Shown here one piece after another: positions 9,001 through 18,200 of a stretch of 56,549 nt of DNA (position 1 is its first letter; each line of letters opens with the position of its first letter). The stretch lies in IMG/VR virus record IMGVR_UViG_3300032265_000524, positions 1-56,549 of that record; one strand, given 5' to 3'. The notes under the pieces were generated by a model. It was not told where the DNA came from. It was given only the letters and a program-made list of their open reading frames with translations, and searched no databases. This DNA is from a virus. The position numbers and the translations under genes were made by a program.

Positions 9001-9386
9001 CTGATAATAAATTAGCAATTGGCACTGCGAACGTTACATTTAGTCCGGCAAGCGGTAATGTTAATCTTAATACAGGCGCATCCTCGCAGTTGGTACTTAG
9101 TGGTAGTACTATTCCTAACACATTAAACACTGCATTTAGTGTTGGTGCTACAGGAACAGGTTATGTTAAGTTCACTGGCAAAGGCGGTATAGTAATTCCC
9201 TACGGTGACGATTCGGCACGCCCTGTTAATCCAGAACAGGGTACAGCACGATACAGCACAACAGCAACCGCAGGAGAAATTTTCTCTGCTACTAACGGGT
9301 GGATACCTATTTCAGGTATTAGCCCTGTGCTTAGTTCAGACCAAGTCTATGAAGTTATGGAGTTTTGGTCTCTAGTTTTGGGCTGA
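6006..9386 (+). CDS. Large tail-fibre-like adhesin with two LamG-type lectin domains
   Basis: 1,126 residues. The N-terminus (GRISGNLLANNLTRNGVDLKF, then a GIGSESP motif) is shared with the 9560 protein, so the two are paralogues. Residues about 139-302 and 498-658 are two concanavalin/LamG-type (LamG_3-like) jelly rolls: each has a TVEGWFYY or TLEGWYYH strand, an AWHHFAAVRSG or TWTHIALVRASG strand, an F/YVNG or FIDGV turn, and a YVRVVPGKALYTANFTP or ASVRVVSGTAVYTGSFTP end. A YY module lies between them (about 367-448). The C-terminus carries ITPELTPG-like (here VTPELTPGLADNTLRF) and ARPVNPEQGTARYST motifs also found in the 9560 protein. LamG folds usually bind glycans, so a host-surface-binding fibre is likely, as an inference. 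AAGGAG lies 8 bases upstream. Confidence 0.75.
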   Translation: MSAAMGRISGNLLANNLTRNGVDLKFSNTGISDTVLYLGGANNRKIGIGSESPLSELYVYNASGSNVNSTNFLVDTLSTFQNNWTVTANTISYPLGTLNIVPSPAAATVTDISSTNSTIVNTGNALYNVSEPSANPDYGSVAFTGTNSLSIVSADALSLGVVAYTVEGWFYYGAVPTGGFLFGKWDDTLGLEYGLRVTSAVQMTWYNKNSSNGNGVTIAFNSPPANAWHHFAAVRSGNTVTVFIDGVSTATATYGGTQKVNSGAPFTIGGRNSNTNNITAYITYVRVVPGKALYTANFTPPLQPTAVSGTTFLLQAKGPTGIVSSTGIQGGDVAIYGPTNTIQSGGAATYPSSTPDQDLNFSPIGTFTATLTNPSGNLITLSQNTNTIVAGYPIIFSGTAFGNIVLGYKYYVYEVVDTSHITITDQIGGGVFTVSSDAGTMTAKVYGVMSLTAPSSTIYGSMHSTGDITLDGNIALGIVSLNGINSSLIPPAWHYVATGSAQFSGSNSLSIATNTAFGFALNDFTLEGWYYHTSGSSNHRLFDFRTTEPNVAPMLGVGSSNQIYYFVNGLNRIIGSTLALNTWTHIALVRASGITKLYVNGTQSGSAYTDVNNYGTTNPLRIGTDYQGSNGYVGSMASVRVVSGTAVYTGSFTPSTVPLTAITNTQLLLLATVDQAITTDSSTNNLAVTNNSSVTYNAITPFTGTNNVITSVQTYQIGNSSTLWRNTYFGTTYGSYNVSNVSVNGSTNTISNTAPNTDLTLKANGTGGLFVVDLRFSQNDIKNIKANPANDAESSITLVPNGTGIFSITGTNAVQLAYGNDYNPFTISAPASVAGNSASWPYNIPTLNGAVGSWSGTGTSIDGVTLYVTSYQKAAAFYSDSGHFIPYTVPVGLANSPGTFSYISKTGRTLSQNGEIRLNSKYNIYEGYQPSGLVSFTNLWDTSRTTYVTPELTPGLADNTLRFTAGGNLIASVDTSKMYVSALATGKVGSFGIPSVTFTDNKLAIGTANVTFSPASGNVNLNTGASSQLVLSGSTIPNTLNTAFSVGATGTGYVKFTGKGGIVIPYGDDSARPVNPEQGTARYSTTATAGEIFSATNGWIPISGISPVLSSDQVYEVMEFWSLVLG

Positions 9387-9401
9387 TAAACAAGCCCAAA
9401 A
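9376..9401. terminator. 9-bp hairpin over the stop codon of the 6006 gene
   Basis: TTTTGGGCT (9376-9384) pairs perfectly with AGCCCAAAA (9393-9401) around an eight-base loop. The stop codon TGA starts at the last base of the left arm. The right arm ends in A residues on this strand, so it is not a textbook rightward terminator. It may protect the mRNA end. Confidence 0.4.
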
Positions 9402-9411
9402 ATTCAAAACA

Positions 9412-9419
9412 GCTAAATA
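9412..9419 (+). promoter_or_regulatory. Putative late promoter box GCTAAATA
   Basis: Identical to the box at 2486, including the following C. It starts a 140-base leader for the 9560 gene and lies ten bases after the preceding hairpin. Confidence 0.55.
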
Positions 9420-9424
9420 CTAGT

Positions 9425-9559
9425 ACTGCAAAAACTGACCAAGTTCTTGCGATATTCAACAGTGGTAAACCCGCTAAGAGCCCTTAGGGATGAGGAAGAC
9501 AGGTAACTCTAGATTCCAAATGTGGTTAACCGTGAAACACGGGGTCTATTGGAGAGCGC
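9425..9559 (+). promoter_or_regulatory. Long structured leader with possible Shine-Dalgarno sequestration
   Basis: About 135 bases with no convincing gene, unusual in this compact region. Visible pairings are CTAAG/CTTAG (9474-9478 with 9483-9487), CCGTG/CACGG (9530-9534 with 9538-9542) and TCCAA (9515-9519) with TTGGA (9549-9553). The last overlaps the GGAG ribosome-binding site at 9551-9554, so the leader could fold to block translation of the 9560 gene. It matches no riboswitch class that I can recognise. Confidence 0.45.
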
Positions 9560-11248
9560 ATGGCTGCTGTTGGTCGAATTACAGGTCCGCTCTTAAAGAA
9601 TAACCTCACACGTAATGGTGTGCCGTTAGCCTTTGAGACGAACTTACTTTATCTTGATGTTGTCAACTCTCGCGTTGGTATCAACACTGCTTCTCCTACG
9701 AATGACCTTACCGTAAACGGTACAACCCGCACAACAAATTTAACAGTTCCTGGTACAAGTACACTAGGCACTATCAGCTTTTCAAGTAATAATCTTACCA
9801 GCACTAACTCAATATTAAATCTAAGTGCCAACGGCGGAACTAGTCCTGTAGTCTATCAAACTACACTTCAAGTTGGACAAATTCAGTTATCTAATAATAC
9901 TATCAGTACATTAGGTACTCAAACATTAATTAATATTGCAGCTTCTGGTACTGGTAATATTAATCTAAACGGACCTACTACAGTTAATGGTAGCCTACAC
10001 GTAACAGGAAATATTACTGCTGACGGTAATATTCAACTTGGTGCAACATTTACTATCTTGGCGTCAGGTAATTACGGTGAATACACAATCACAGTGGCCA
10101 GCGCCGCAGGTATTAATGTAGGTTATTATGTTACAGGTACAGGTATTGGAGTTGGCGCAGTTGTTACTGTTATTAACGGTAACGTACTAACTCTTAGTCA
10201 GTCAAATACATCAGCAATTAGTAATCTAGTAACAGTACAGGCAAACGTAACAGTTAGTTTTACCGGCGAAGTTGCTAGTAACCTAATACCACTGACTACC
10301 AACAGATACGATATTGGTGGTTCAAATGCGTTATGGCGTTATCTGTATGCTGAAACAATCAATGCAGGTGTAGCAAATATTGGAAATGTTACAATCAGCG
10401 GTAACACTATTACTACCAGTGTGCCTAACAGTGACTTTACACTACAAACAAACGGAACAGGCGGAGTAGTTCTAGGTAATTTGAAGATTACAGGCAGTAC
10501 AATTACCGATACAGTTGCAGATACAAATATTACGCTAACTCCGCAGGGATTAGGTACTGTTGTAATTAACAGTACAACAAGTTTACAAATTCCATCAGGT
10601 ACAGATCTACAACGTCCAGCTAGTCCTGTGGCTGGCCAAATTCGTTATAATACTGATCGATCACGCTATGAAGGCTATACTAGCGGACAATGGTTACAGC
10701 TAGGCGGCGTTATCAGCAATGACGGAGCAACTCGCATTACACCTGAGCTAACTCCAGGTACAGCTGATAACACAATAAGATTTTATAATAATAATGCAAT
10801 AACAGTTACTATTGATAATACTAAACTGTATACTCCAACTATACAAACAAGTAATTTACAGGTAACCAACTCAACAATTTCTAGCTTGTCGGCTGGAACA
10901 GATATTAATATTACTACAACTGGTACCGGTGGTGTAGTATTAGGTAATTTAAGGTACTATCAAAACAGCCTTACAAATATTCAATCAGGCGGCGTTACAC
11001 TCTTTAGCCAAACAGGTACAGGTTATGTAAAACTTGCAGGTACTAACGGAGTAGTTTTACCAGTAGGTAATTCGACTACTGATAGACCGGTTGTATATGA
11101 AATAGGTATGATTCGATTTAACACCGATTCGCAGTATGTGGAAGTTTGGAACGGTACAGCATGGACATCAGTTGCAGGTACTAGCGCAGGTGTTACTGCG
11201 GCAACAGCACAAGACATCGGCATCGCAATAGCGATATCATTAGGATAA
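9560..11248 (+). CDS. Tail-fibre-like protein, paralogue of the 6006 product
   Basis: 562 residues. The opening (GRITGPLLKNNLTRNGVPLAF...LLYLDVVNSRVGINTASP...LTVNG) mirrors the 6006 protein. So do the centre (IGGSNALWRYLYAETIN matching IGNSSTLWRNTYFG), the shaft repeats (NTITTSVPNSDFTLQTNGTGG), and the block ITPELTPGTADNTIRF. It lacks both LamG domains. A partial beta module lies near residues 165-230. Two RPxxPxxGxxRYNT motifs occur, near residues 350 (RPASPVAGQIRYNTD) and 510 (RPVVYEIGMIRFNTD), each followed by a W-x-x-x-x-G end. Probably a trimeric fibre or fibre-base subunit. Translation may be controlled by the long leader upstream. The start is fixed by GGAG plus alignment with its paralogue. 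Confidence 0.7.
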   Translation: MAAVGRITGPLLKNNLTRNGVPLAFETNLLYLDVVNSRVGINTASPTNDLTVNGTTRTTNLTVPGTSTLGTISFSSNNLTSTNSILNLSANGGTSPVVYQTTLQVGQIQLSNNTISTLGTQTLINIAASGTGNINLNGPTTVNGSLHVTGNITADGNIQLGATFTILASGNYGEYTITVASAAGINVGYYVTGTGIGVGAVVTVINGNVLTLSQSNTSAISNLVTVQANVTVSFTGEVASNLIPLTTNRYDIGGSNALWRYLYAETINAGVANIGNVTISGNTITTSVPNSDFTLQTNGTGGVVLGNLKITGSTITDTVADTNITLTPQGLGTVVINSTTSLQIPSGTDLQRPASPVAGQIRYNTDRSRYEGYTSGQWLQLGGVISNDGATRITPELTPGTADNTIRFYNNNAITVTIDNTKLYTPTIQTSNLQVTNSTISSLSAGTDINITTTGTGGVVLGNLRYYQNSLTNIQSGGVTLFSQTGTGYVKLAGTNGVVLPVGNSTTDRPVVYEIGMIRFNTDSQYVEVWNGTAWTSVAGTSAGVTAATAQDIGIAIAISLG

Positions 11249-11252
11249 GACA

Positions 11253-11840
11253 ATGGCAACAACATTTGGTAACGCTTTATTTCCGTCAATCGGACCAACA
11301 GCAACAGTAACTACAACTGCTACTTCAAGTACATCTAGTGGAATAGTATTAACCAGCATTGTTGGATTAATTCCAGGAATGCCTATTACATTCTCAGGTG
11401 TAACAGCATTTGGTGGCATTACACTAAATCAGCAATACTATATCACTGCTATTAACTCAACAAATAGTTCAGTAACAGTGAGCATACAGTCTGGTGGTAG
11501 TAATATTACAACAGTAACAGGAACAGGTTCATTAACAGCCACTATCGTTGGCGCAACAACAATTATATCATCGGCAGCTAATGCAAGAATTACTGTTGTG
11601 GGTTTAACTTTAACAAACACAACTCCTAATCTTGTACAGGCAACAGTATATTTGATAGATGGAACTAGCAATAATAAGGCAGCTAGCTATGCGTATGGCA
11701 TTACTATTCCAGCTAATCAAAGTTTAAAATTAATCAACGGCGGCGAAAAACTAGTATTAGGACCAAGTATGTCAGTCAATGTTACTAGTTCAATAGCAAG
11801 CAGTATCGACTGCGTTGGCAGTTACGTAACGATACAATAA
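11253..11840 (+). CDS. Virion protein: YY module fused to a small beta-sandwich
   Basis: 195 residues in two parts. Residues about 27-103 are a full YY module (LIPGMPITFSG, QQYYITAI, a GG motif, then GSLTATIVG). Residues 104-195 resemble the 4905 protein and the 109-residue proteins (ITVVGLTLTNTTPNLVQATVYLID and IPANQSLKLINGGEKLVLG). It shows directly that the YY module can be joined to another domain that exists elsewhere on its own. It starts four bases after the previous stop. No strong Shine-Dalgarno is visible, so coupling to the 9560 gene is likely. Confidence 0.65.
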   Translation: MATTFGNALFPSIGPTATVTTTATSSTSSGIVLTSIVGLIPGMPITFSGVTAFGGITLNQQYYITAINSTNSSVTVSIQSGGSNITTVTGTGSLTATIVGATTIISSAANARITVVGLTLTNTTPNLVQATVYLIDGTSNNKAASYAYGITIPANQSLKLINGGEKLVLGPSMSVNVTSSIASSIDCVGSYVTIQ

Positions 11841-11853
11841 CAAGGAATAGATC

Positions 11854-12246
11854 ATGGCAGGTACTCCATTTTACGCAGGCGAATTTAATCAACAAGATAA
11901 TTTAGGAACAGGTAATCCTAGATTTTTCTACGCCTTACGCAGAACACAAGACGGCGGTCTTTATTTTGATAAAATTGATCAGTTGACCAGTAACGAAGGT
12001 ATTAGCATTAACGTAGCAGGCCCGGCTGAAAATAACTTTGAAGCATTTGAGTGGGGTGTTGATTTCTTTGACGGACGTTTAGCATCCGATCACAGCCGCC
12101 CATATCCAAATTTAAACTTTGATCAATATCGATGGGATCAAAGAAATATGTATTATTACATTAATAGTGCCGGAGTATTAGTAGCTAGAGTAAATCAGAC
12201 TTATAACTACAATACCGCAACAACAACATACAATTACGTTAGTTAA
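11854..12246 (+). CDS. Small virion-associated protein, function unknown
   Basis: 130 residues, unlike the low-complexity neighbours: rich in aromatic and acidic residues, with FYALRRTQDGGLYFDKID near residues 23-42, FEAFEWGVDFFDGR near 65-78 and DQYRWDQRNMYYYI near 92-105. It has the look of a well-packed globular domain rather than a repeat fibre. AAGGAA precedes the ATG. It is placed directly before the two giant proteins, so an adaptor role for them is conceivable, but this is a guess from position only. Confidence 0.6.
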   Translation: MAGTPFYAGEFNQQDNLGTGNPRFFYALRRTQDGGLYFDKIDQLTSNEGISINVAGPAENNFEAFEWGVDFFDGRLASDHSRPYPNLNFDQYRWDQRNMYYYINSAGVLVARVNQTYNYNTATTTYNYVS

Positions 12247-12266
12247 TTTTACTAAAAATCTATATT

Positions 12267-12274
12267 GATAAGTA
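12267..12274 (+). promoter_or_regulatory. Weak late-promoter-like box GATAAGTA
   Basis: One mismatch from the GATAAATA box at 37036, and 22 bases before the start of the 2,661-residue gene, a spacing like that of the other boxes. It lies in a 50-base gap, the only candidate promoter for that gene. Confidence 0.3.
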
Positions 12275-12296
12275 ACTAATAAGACAGGAATTTAAT

Positions 12297-15200
12297 ATGC
12301 CAGAGTTTAGAATAAGTAGTTTACGATACAGTTATAAAGGTGCTTGGCAAGCAAGTACCTCTTACACCACTGATAATATTGTTACCTATCAAGGTAATAC
12401 GTATGTTTGTCAAGCTGTTCATACTTCAACTTCAAGTTTCAACACAGACCTAAACACTGTTGTTGTTATCAGCGGCCTTAACTACAACATCTGGTTGCTG
12501 TTAGTACCTGGACATATTTGGCAGAAAAATTGGACACCTAGCACTTATTATTTTACTAATAATATTGTTTTATATCACGGTGCTCTTTACACCTGTACAA
12601 CTCAGCATACCAGTACTTCGTCGTTTGATGTAACTAAGTTTAGCATACTTGCTACCTTGGCAAACTGGAATAATGTTTGGACTACCGGCACAATTTATGC
12701 AATTGGCGATGTAGTCAAGTACGGTGGTATTGTTTATAGTTGCGCAACAGCACATACCTCGGCTGCCACAGCAGTACTAGGCCTCGAAGCTAATATTGCC
12801 AACTGGATTGTTGTTGATAACGGTATTCAATATACTGGTGCATGGACCGCTAGTAGACGTTACAAGGCTAATGATCTTGTAAAATTAAATGCTGACGTTT
12901 ATATTTGTTCAACATACCATACATCAACTTCAACATTTGATCCAACTAAGTTTACACTATATCTACCAGGCGAGCAATATAGCAACACATGGGATGCCGC
13001 GGTAGTATATCAACCAGGTGATGTAGTTAAATACGGCGGTTATGATTACGTAGGTGTTACAAATAACAACACTAATAATGTTCCATCGACTGATGCAACA
13101 GATTGGACACTGCTAACGCAGGGTTATGAATTTATGAATGACTGGTCATCATCGGTCAATTATAAAGTTGGTGATGTTGTAAGAAGAAGCGGTCAATTAG
13201 TTGTTGCAACTGTTGACCATTCAGGGCAAGATCCTGTAGCCTACGGTGTTACTACAACATACACAGCTTCCGGTAGTTCAGGTACAACATTAAAAGTAGC
13301 AGTTACAACTGGTATCACACCGGGAATGTATATTCAAGGTGTTGGTTTCAATGCAGGACAAACTGTTCTAAGAGTTGTAAGTTTTGGAACGCTACTAATC
13401 AGTGCGGCACCAAACGCAACACCAGTTGATGGCCAAACAATTTCCTTCCAAGGTATCAATCCTTTATTTTGGTCAGTCTCTGTACCAGGTACTGCTTGGA
13501 AAAATCGTTGGGCTGTAGGTACATCATACGCCATCGGCGATATCGCAGTTTGGCAAAATGCAACATATCGTTGCACACGTAGTCATGCGGCACTAAGCGG
13601 TAATAGACCAGATTTAGACACTACAAACACATACTGGGTTACTCTAGTACTACACGCAAGACACAATGCCGGTAATACTACAGGCGATTTAACCTATGCT
13701 GACTACAACGCTCAACAACAAATTGTAAACGTTGCGTTACCTATTGGTCCAGAAGGACAAGAACTAAGAGCTAGTGTACAGGCAGATGGTTCTATTGTAC
13801 CTAAATGGAATCAGATTAATCAATCAACTAACGTATTTTATGTTGCTACTACTGGTATAGACAACTATGTAACTAACGGTACGACCCAAGATACCCCATT
13901 TAAAACTATCAAGTATGCTTGTGATTTTATAGGTAAAGGCGCATTTAATCGTAATGCAACTTCCTTATTAACACTTAATAAAGAATGGATTGCACAAGAA
14001 GTCTATAACTTCATGGTGTATCAGTCAGCTAACAACATATATCCGTTTACTTCTAGCTATATCACCGATCCCGTTAAGACTCCACGTGATATACGACTAA
14101 TTGTTGATGCAGTTATTAACGATTTAGGACGCGGAGGTAATAGTCAGAGTATTGCCGCTGCTAAATCTTATTTTAATCAAGAAAATCAGGATCTATGGTA
14201 TAATACTGCGGTTGGTCTTGATTCAACTTATTATATTCCTGCATTAAATTATTTAAAAACTCTGTTAGACAGTGCTGTAAATCAATCAGCCCCAGCAAGT
14301 AATTACCAAACACTGAACGGAGTATCACAAAAGGTCAATCAAACAGTTGGACAAACTAACTCCGAAGCTGGTGCAGTTGCTACTGTAGATACACTAGTTG
14401 GTTATGTTATAACAGCAATTACAAATGCTACTGGTAATAACTTGCCAGTACCTAATACTGGATTATCATGCACAGTATTTGTTAAGACCGGCACATATCC
14501 AGAAACATTACCGATTGTTGTTCCAGAAACATGCGCTATTGTCGGCGACGAACTACGCGGTACTGTTGTGCAACCTAAATTAATTATTAATACAACAATA
14601 TCAGCATCTGCTAGCGGAACTAATAAATTTACAGCAGCATCAACTGCCGGCATGTATGATCGTTGCCCGGTACAGTTTGTAACTAGCAACCCAGACACTC
14701 CATTAAATATAGTTCCATTTGAAATTGTAGCAACAGCATTTACTGGATTTGTTACAGGAACAACATTAACAGTTACAGAAGTCACTAAAGGTACACTACA
14801 ATCTGGATTTACTCTAGTAGCCCCGGGATTAGTAATTGGTACAAAACTTACCGGACAACTAAGCAGTACAGAAACAGCTAATGCACCTAACGGCAAGGGA
14901 ACATACAGTCTAAGCGGAGATATGCAAAATTTAGCGCAAACTGTGTTTACTGGCGGTACAATGACCGCAGGTCAAACATACTATGTAATTGGTGCTACAT
15001 TAACATCAACAACATTCCAAGTCAGTGCCACACCAGGCGGCGCCGCTGTGCAACTAGTAGGCGGCACTGGTCTAATGCAAGTATTTGGTGGTGATGCTAT
15101 TCAAGATATGTTCCGTATGCGTAATGCAACTGGCCTGCGTAATATGACATTTGTAGGCAAGCTAGGAACCTTAACAGCAGCCAACACATTTGGAACACAA

Positions 15201-18200
15201 CGTCCAACTGGTGGTTCGTATGTTGCTCTAGATCCAGGTACTGGTCCTAACGATACAAATGCATGGATTATTCGTCGATCACCATATATTCAAAACGTAA
15301 CAACATTTGGTATTGGTTGTACAGGATTTAAAATTGACGGTAGTTTACACAACGGTGGTAATAAGTCAATGGTGTCTAATGACTTTACACAAATTATTCA
15401 AGACGGTATTGGTGTTTGGTGTATAGGAACAGGTGCATTAACTGAGTGTATCTCTGTGTTCTCATACTATTCATATTGCGCCTACTATGCTGAAGCAGGC
15501 GGTAAGATACGTGCTGCCAATGGTAACTCATCATACGGAGTATATGGAGCCATTGCTGAAGGATATGATACTACAGAAAGTCCTATTACGGGTAAGGTTT
15601 ATAACCGATTCTTTGGTGCTACTGCCACTGTTCAAAGTGCGTTTGGTGCCAATGCTAATCTATTGAGCATTACATATCAAAACTCAGGACAACAATATAC
15701 TCAAGCAACTACTAACTTGATCAAATATAGTGGAAACTATCTTGGACAGTTTAGCAGCCAGCAATGGAAAGATACTAACGATATTCCAACATTATCAAGT
15801 CCTAAATTATTATTACAGATTAATCAAACAAGCCCTGACGGAAATGTTAATGCTTGGACTGCATCAAGTTTTGATTCTAGTATCGGTATTGCACAAACAG
15901 TGACAATTCCAACAACTGGCGGATCATATGCAGCAGTAGGTGTTGTTAATATAGCAAGTTCCGGAGTCGGCGCATTGTTCAATGTGTCAGTGAGTGCTAC
16001 TGCATTTACTGTAACATTAAACTTTGCTGGTGCACCTAACGCAGGATATTCTATAGGCGACACTTTTAAAATTCTTGGTAGCTCAGTAGGTGGCTTAGAT
16101 AACGTACACGATATTATTATCACAGTGAGTACCTTGACTGCAAGTGCCAGTTCAATTGCAACATTTACATACGGTGGCGCAGTGCCTAGCGGCGCCGCAA
16201 TGAATTATGTTCTTAGTCAATACATCTATCAAGGAACAAGTCCAACTGTTAATCTAACAGCTACATTTGGTTCATCATACGTATCTGGAATTACATATAA
16301 TTTTGCAGCCAATACAGTTACACCATTCTCAACAGGTGGCGGATTTACTCCAATAACATATGGAGTTGTAAATCAAAATAACGGTTGGTTTAGAATTTGG
16401 TTTGCAGCATACGACCCATCAGCTGCACAAACAACATTGAAATTCACAATCTACCCAAGTGCTGTAAATAGCCAGACTACTAAGTTATACGGTTCACAAC
16501 TAGAAAGAAATACCACTTCGCTAGGATTTTATCTAACAACAAATGATAATACGTTTACTGCATTTGCAGACTATATTATCACAGGTGCTGGTAATTCAGT
16601 TCAGACAGTGGGTGAAGAATTGAGAACTAACGGGGTATTCCAAACACGTCAAACTGATCCAGGTACTGGAGTTGGCGGTCAAGGATATCTAACAGCCAGT
16701 AACGATGCGCAAGCTGGTACAGTACAGTATGTAACATTGTCACAAGCAGATAGTAATCAACCAACTAACTATGTTGGTATGCGTGTGTTTATTAACTCTG
16801 GCACAGGTGCTGGACAATATGGATATATTTCAAACTACAATGTAACAACAAAAAATGCGTATGTCTTGAAAGAGTCATTTACAAACTTACAAGTCACGGC
16901 TACCAGTAGTTTAAATAATTATCTAACATTGGCCGCTGGATCAAGTTTAGGTCAACTATATGTAGGACAGCCAATACAATTCATTCCAACATATTATACA
17001 ACTACAGTAACAGCATCTAGTCAAACAACCATAGCAATTACATCAAGTCAAGGTGGCAGCGGAGGCGGCTCCGGTCAACCAAACTGTTTCTATACATCAA
17101 ATACTGCTCAACTTACTGTTGGTATGCCTGTACAGTTTACCGGTAATACTTTTGGTGGTGTTATTACAAACTATCAATATTATGTATCAGCAATAGTTGA
17201 CAGTAATAATTTCCAGGTAGCAGTAACACTGGCACTAGTTCCAATTAGTCTAAGCACAGTAGCTAGTGGTAGCATGGGCATGGCAATTCCAGGCGGAACT
17301 AATTATCTAACTGCTACATCAACAGCAAACATGACACCATGTATGCCAGTACAGTTTACTGGTTCAACTCTTGGCGGTGGCAATATTACTAACGGTACTA
17401 TCTACTATGTACAAGATGTAATTGATAGCACTACATTTAGTATAGCGAATGCGTTAACAGTGATTTCAGTCTCAACTACAGATCAACCATCTGGCCTGTT
17501 AACTACTGCAAGCACTACTAACCTGCTGGCATTAACTCCAATTATCTTTACTGGTACAGTAATTGGCGGACTAGTATCTGGTCAGAAATATTACATTTCT
17601 GTTATTTCAAGTAACGGAACACAATTTAGTCTTTGCTCGTCATTAAGAATAACAACAGCAACCGCTACCAACGGTACTAATAGTCGAATATCTGTTGCAT
17701 CAACCGCAGGTATGGTGGTTGGTAACCCTATTAGATTTATTGGAAATACGTTTGGCGGTATTACAGCTACTCAAGTATACTATGTTGCTGGTGTGTTTAC
17801 TGGAGCAATTACAATCGCCACTACGCCAGGTGGCGGTGCGTTCCCTGTACAAAACGGTGCAGGAGCATTAATTGTTAACACTTCTGGTACTGCTGTAACA
17901 TTAACAGCAAACACCGGTGGAGCAATGATAGGAACAACAACTAGTGCTAAGATTGCGTTGTCTTACACAACAGGTGCAATGAACACCATCTACTCAACAA
18001 GTTTATTTGGTGGTGTAATAGCTGGTCAAACATATTATATTCTTAATATTGTACCAGGTACTCCAAACAATATTCAAATATCAACAACTCCATCAGGCGG
18101 CGCTCTACCAGTTAATTTAAATGCAGGTACTGGAAATATGCAATTTGGTTGGGTAGGTTGGGACCATGTTAATCCAGGAACTCCTGCAGTGGCTAGTTTA

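Noticed and set aside
9425-9559. tRNA or glutamine riboswitch in the long leader
   Set aside because: No cloverleaf with GGTTCRA-type arm and no conserved core of the phage glutamine riboswitches could be found by eye.
9490-9606. Short reading frame starting at an ATG inside the 9425-9559 leader
   Set aside because: No proper ribosome-binding site, composition unlike the genes, and it runs out of frame into the 9560 gene. Treated as leader RNA.
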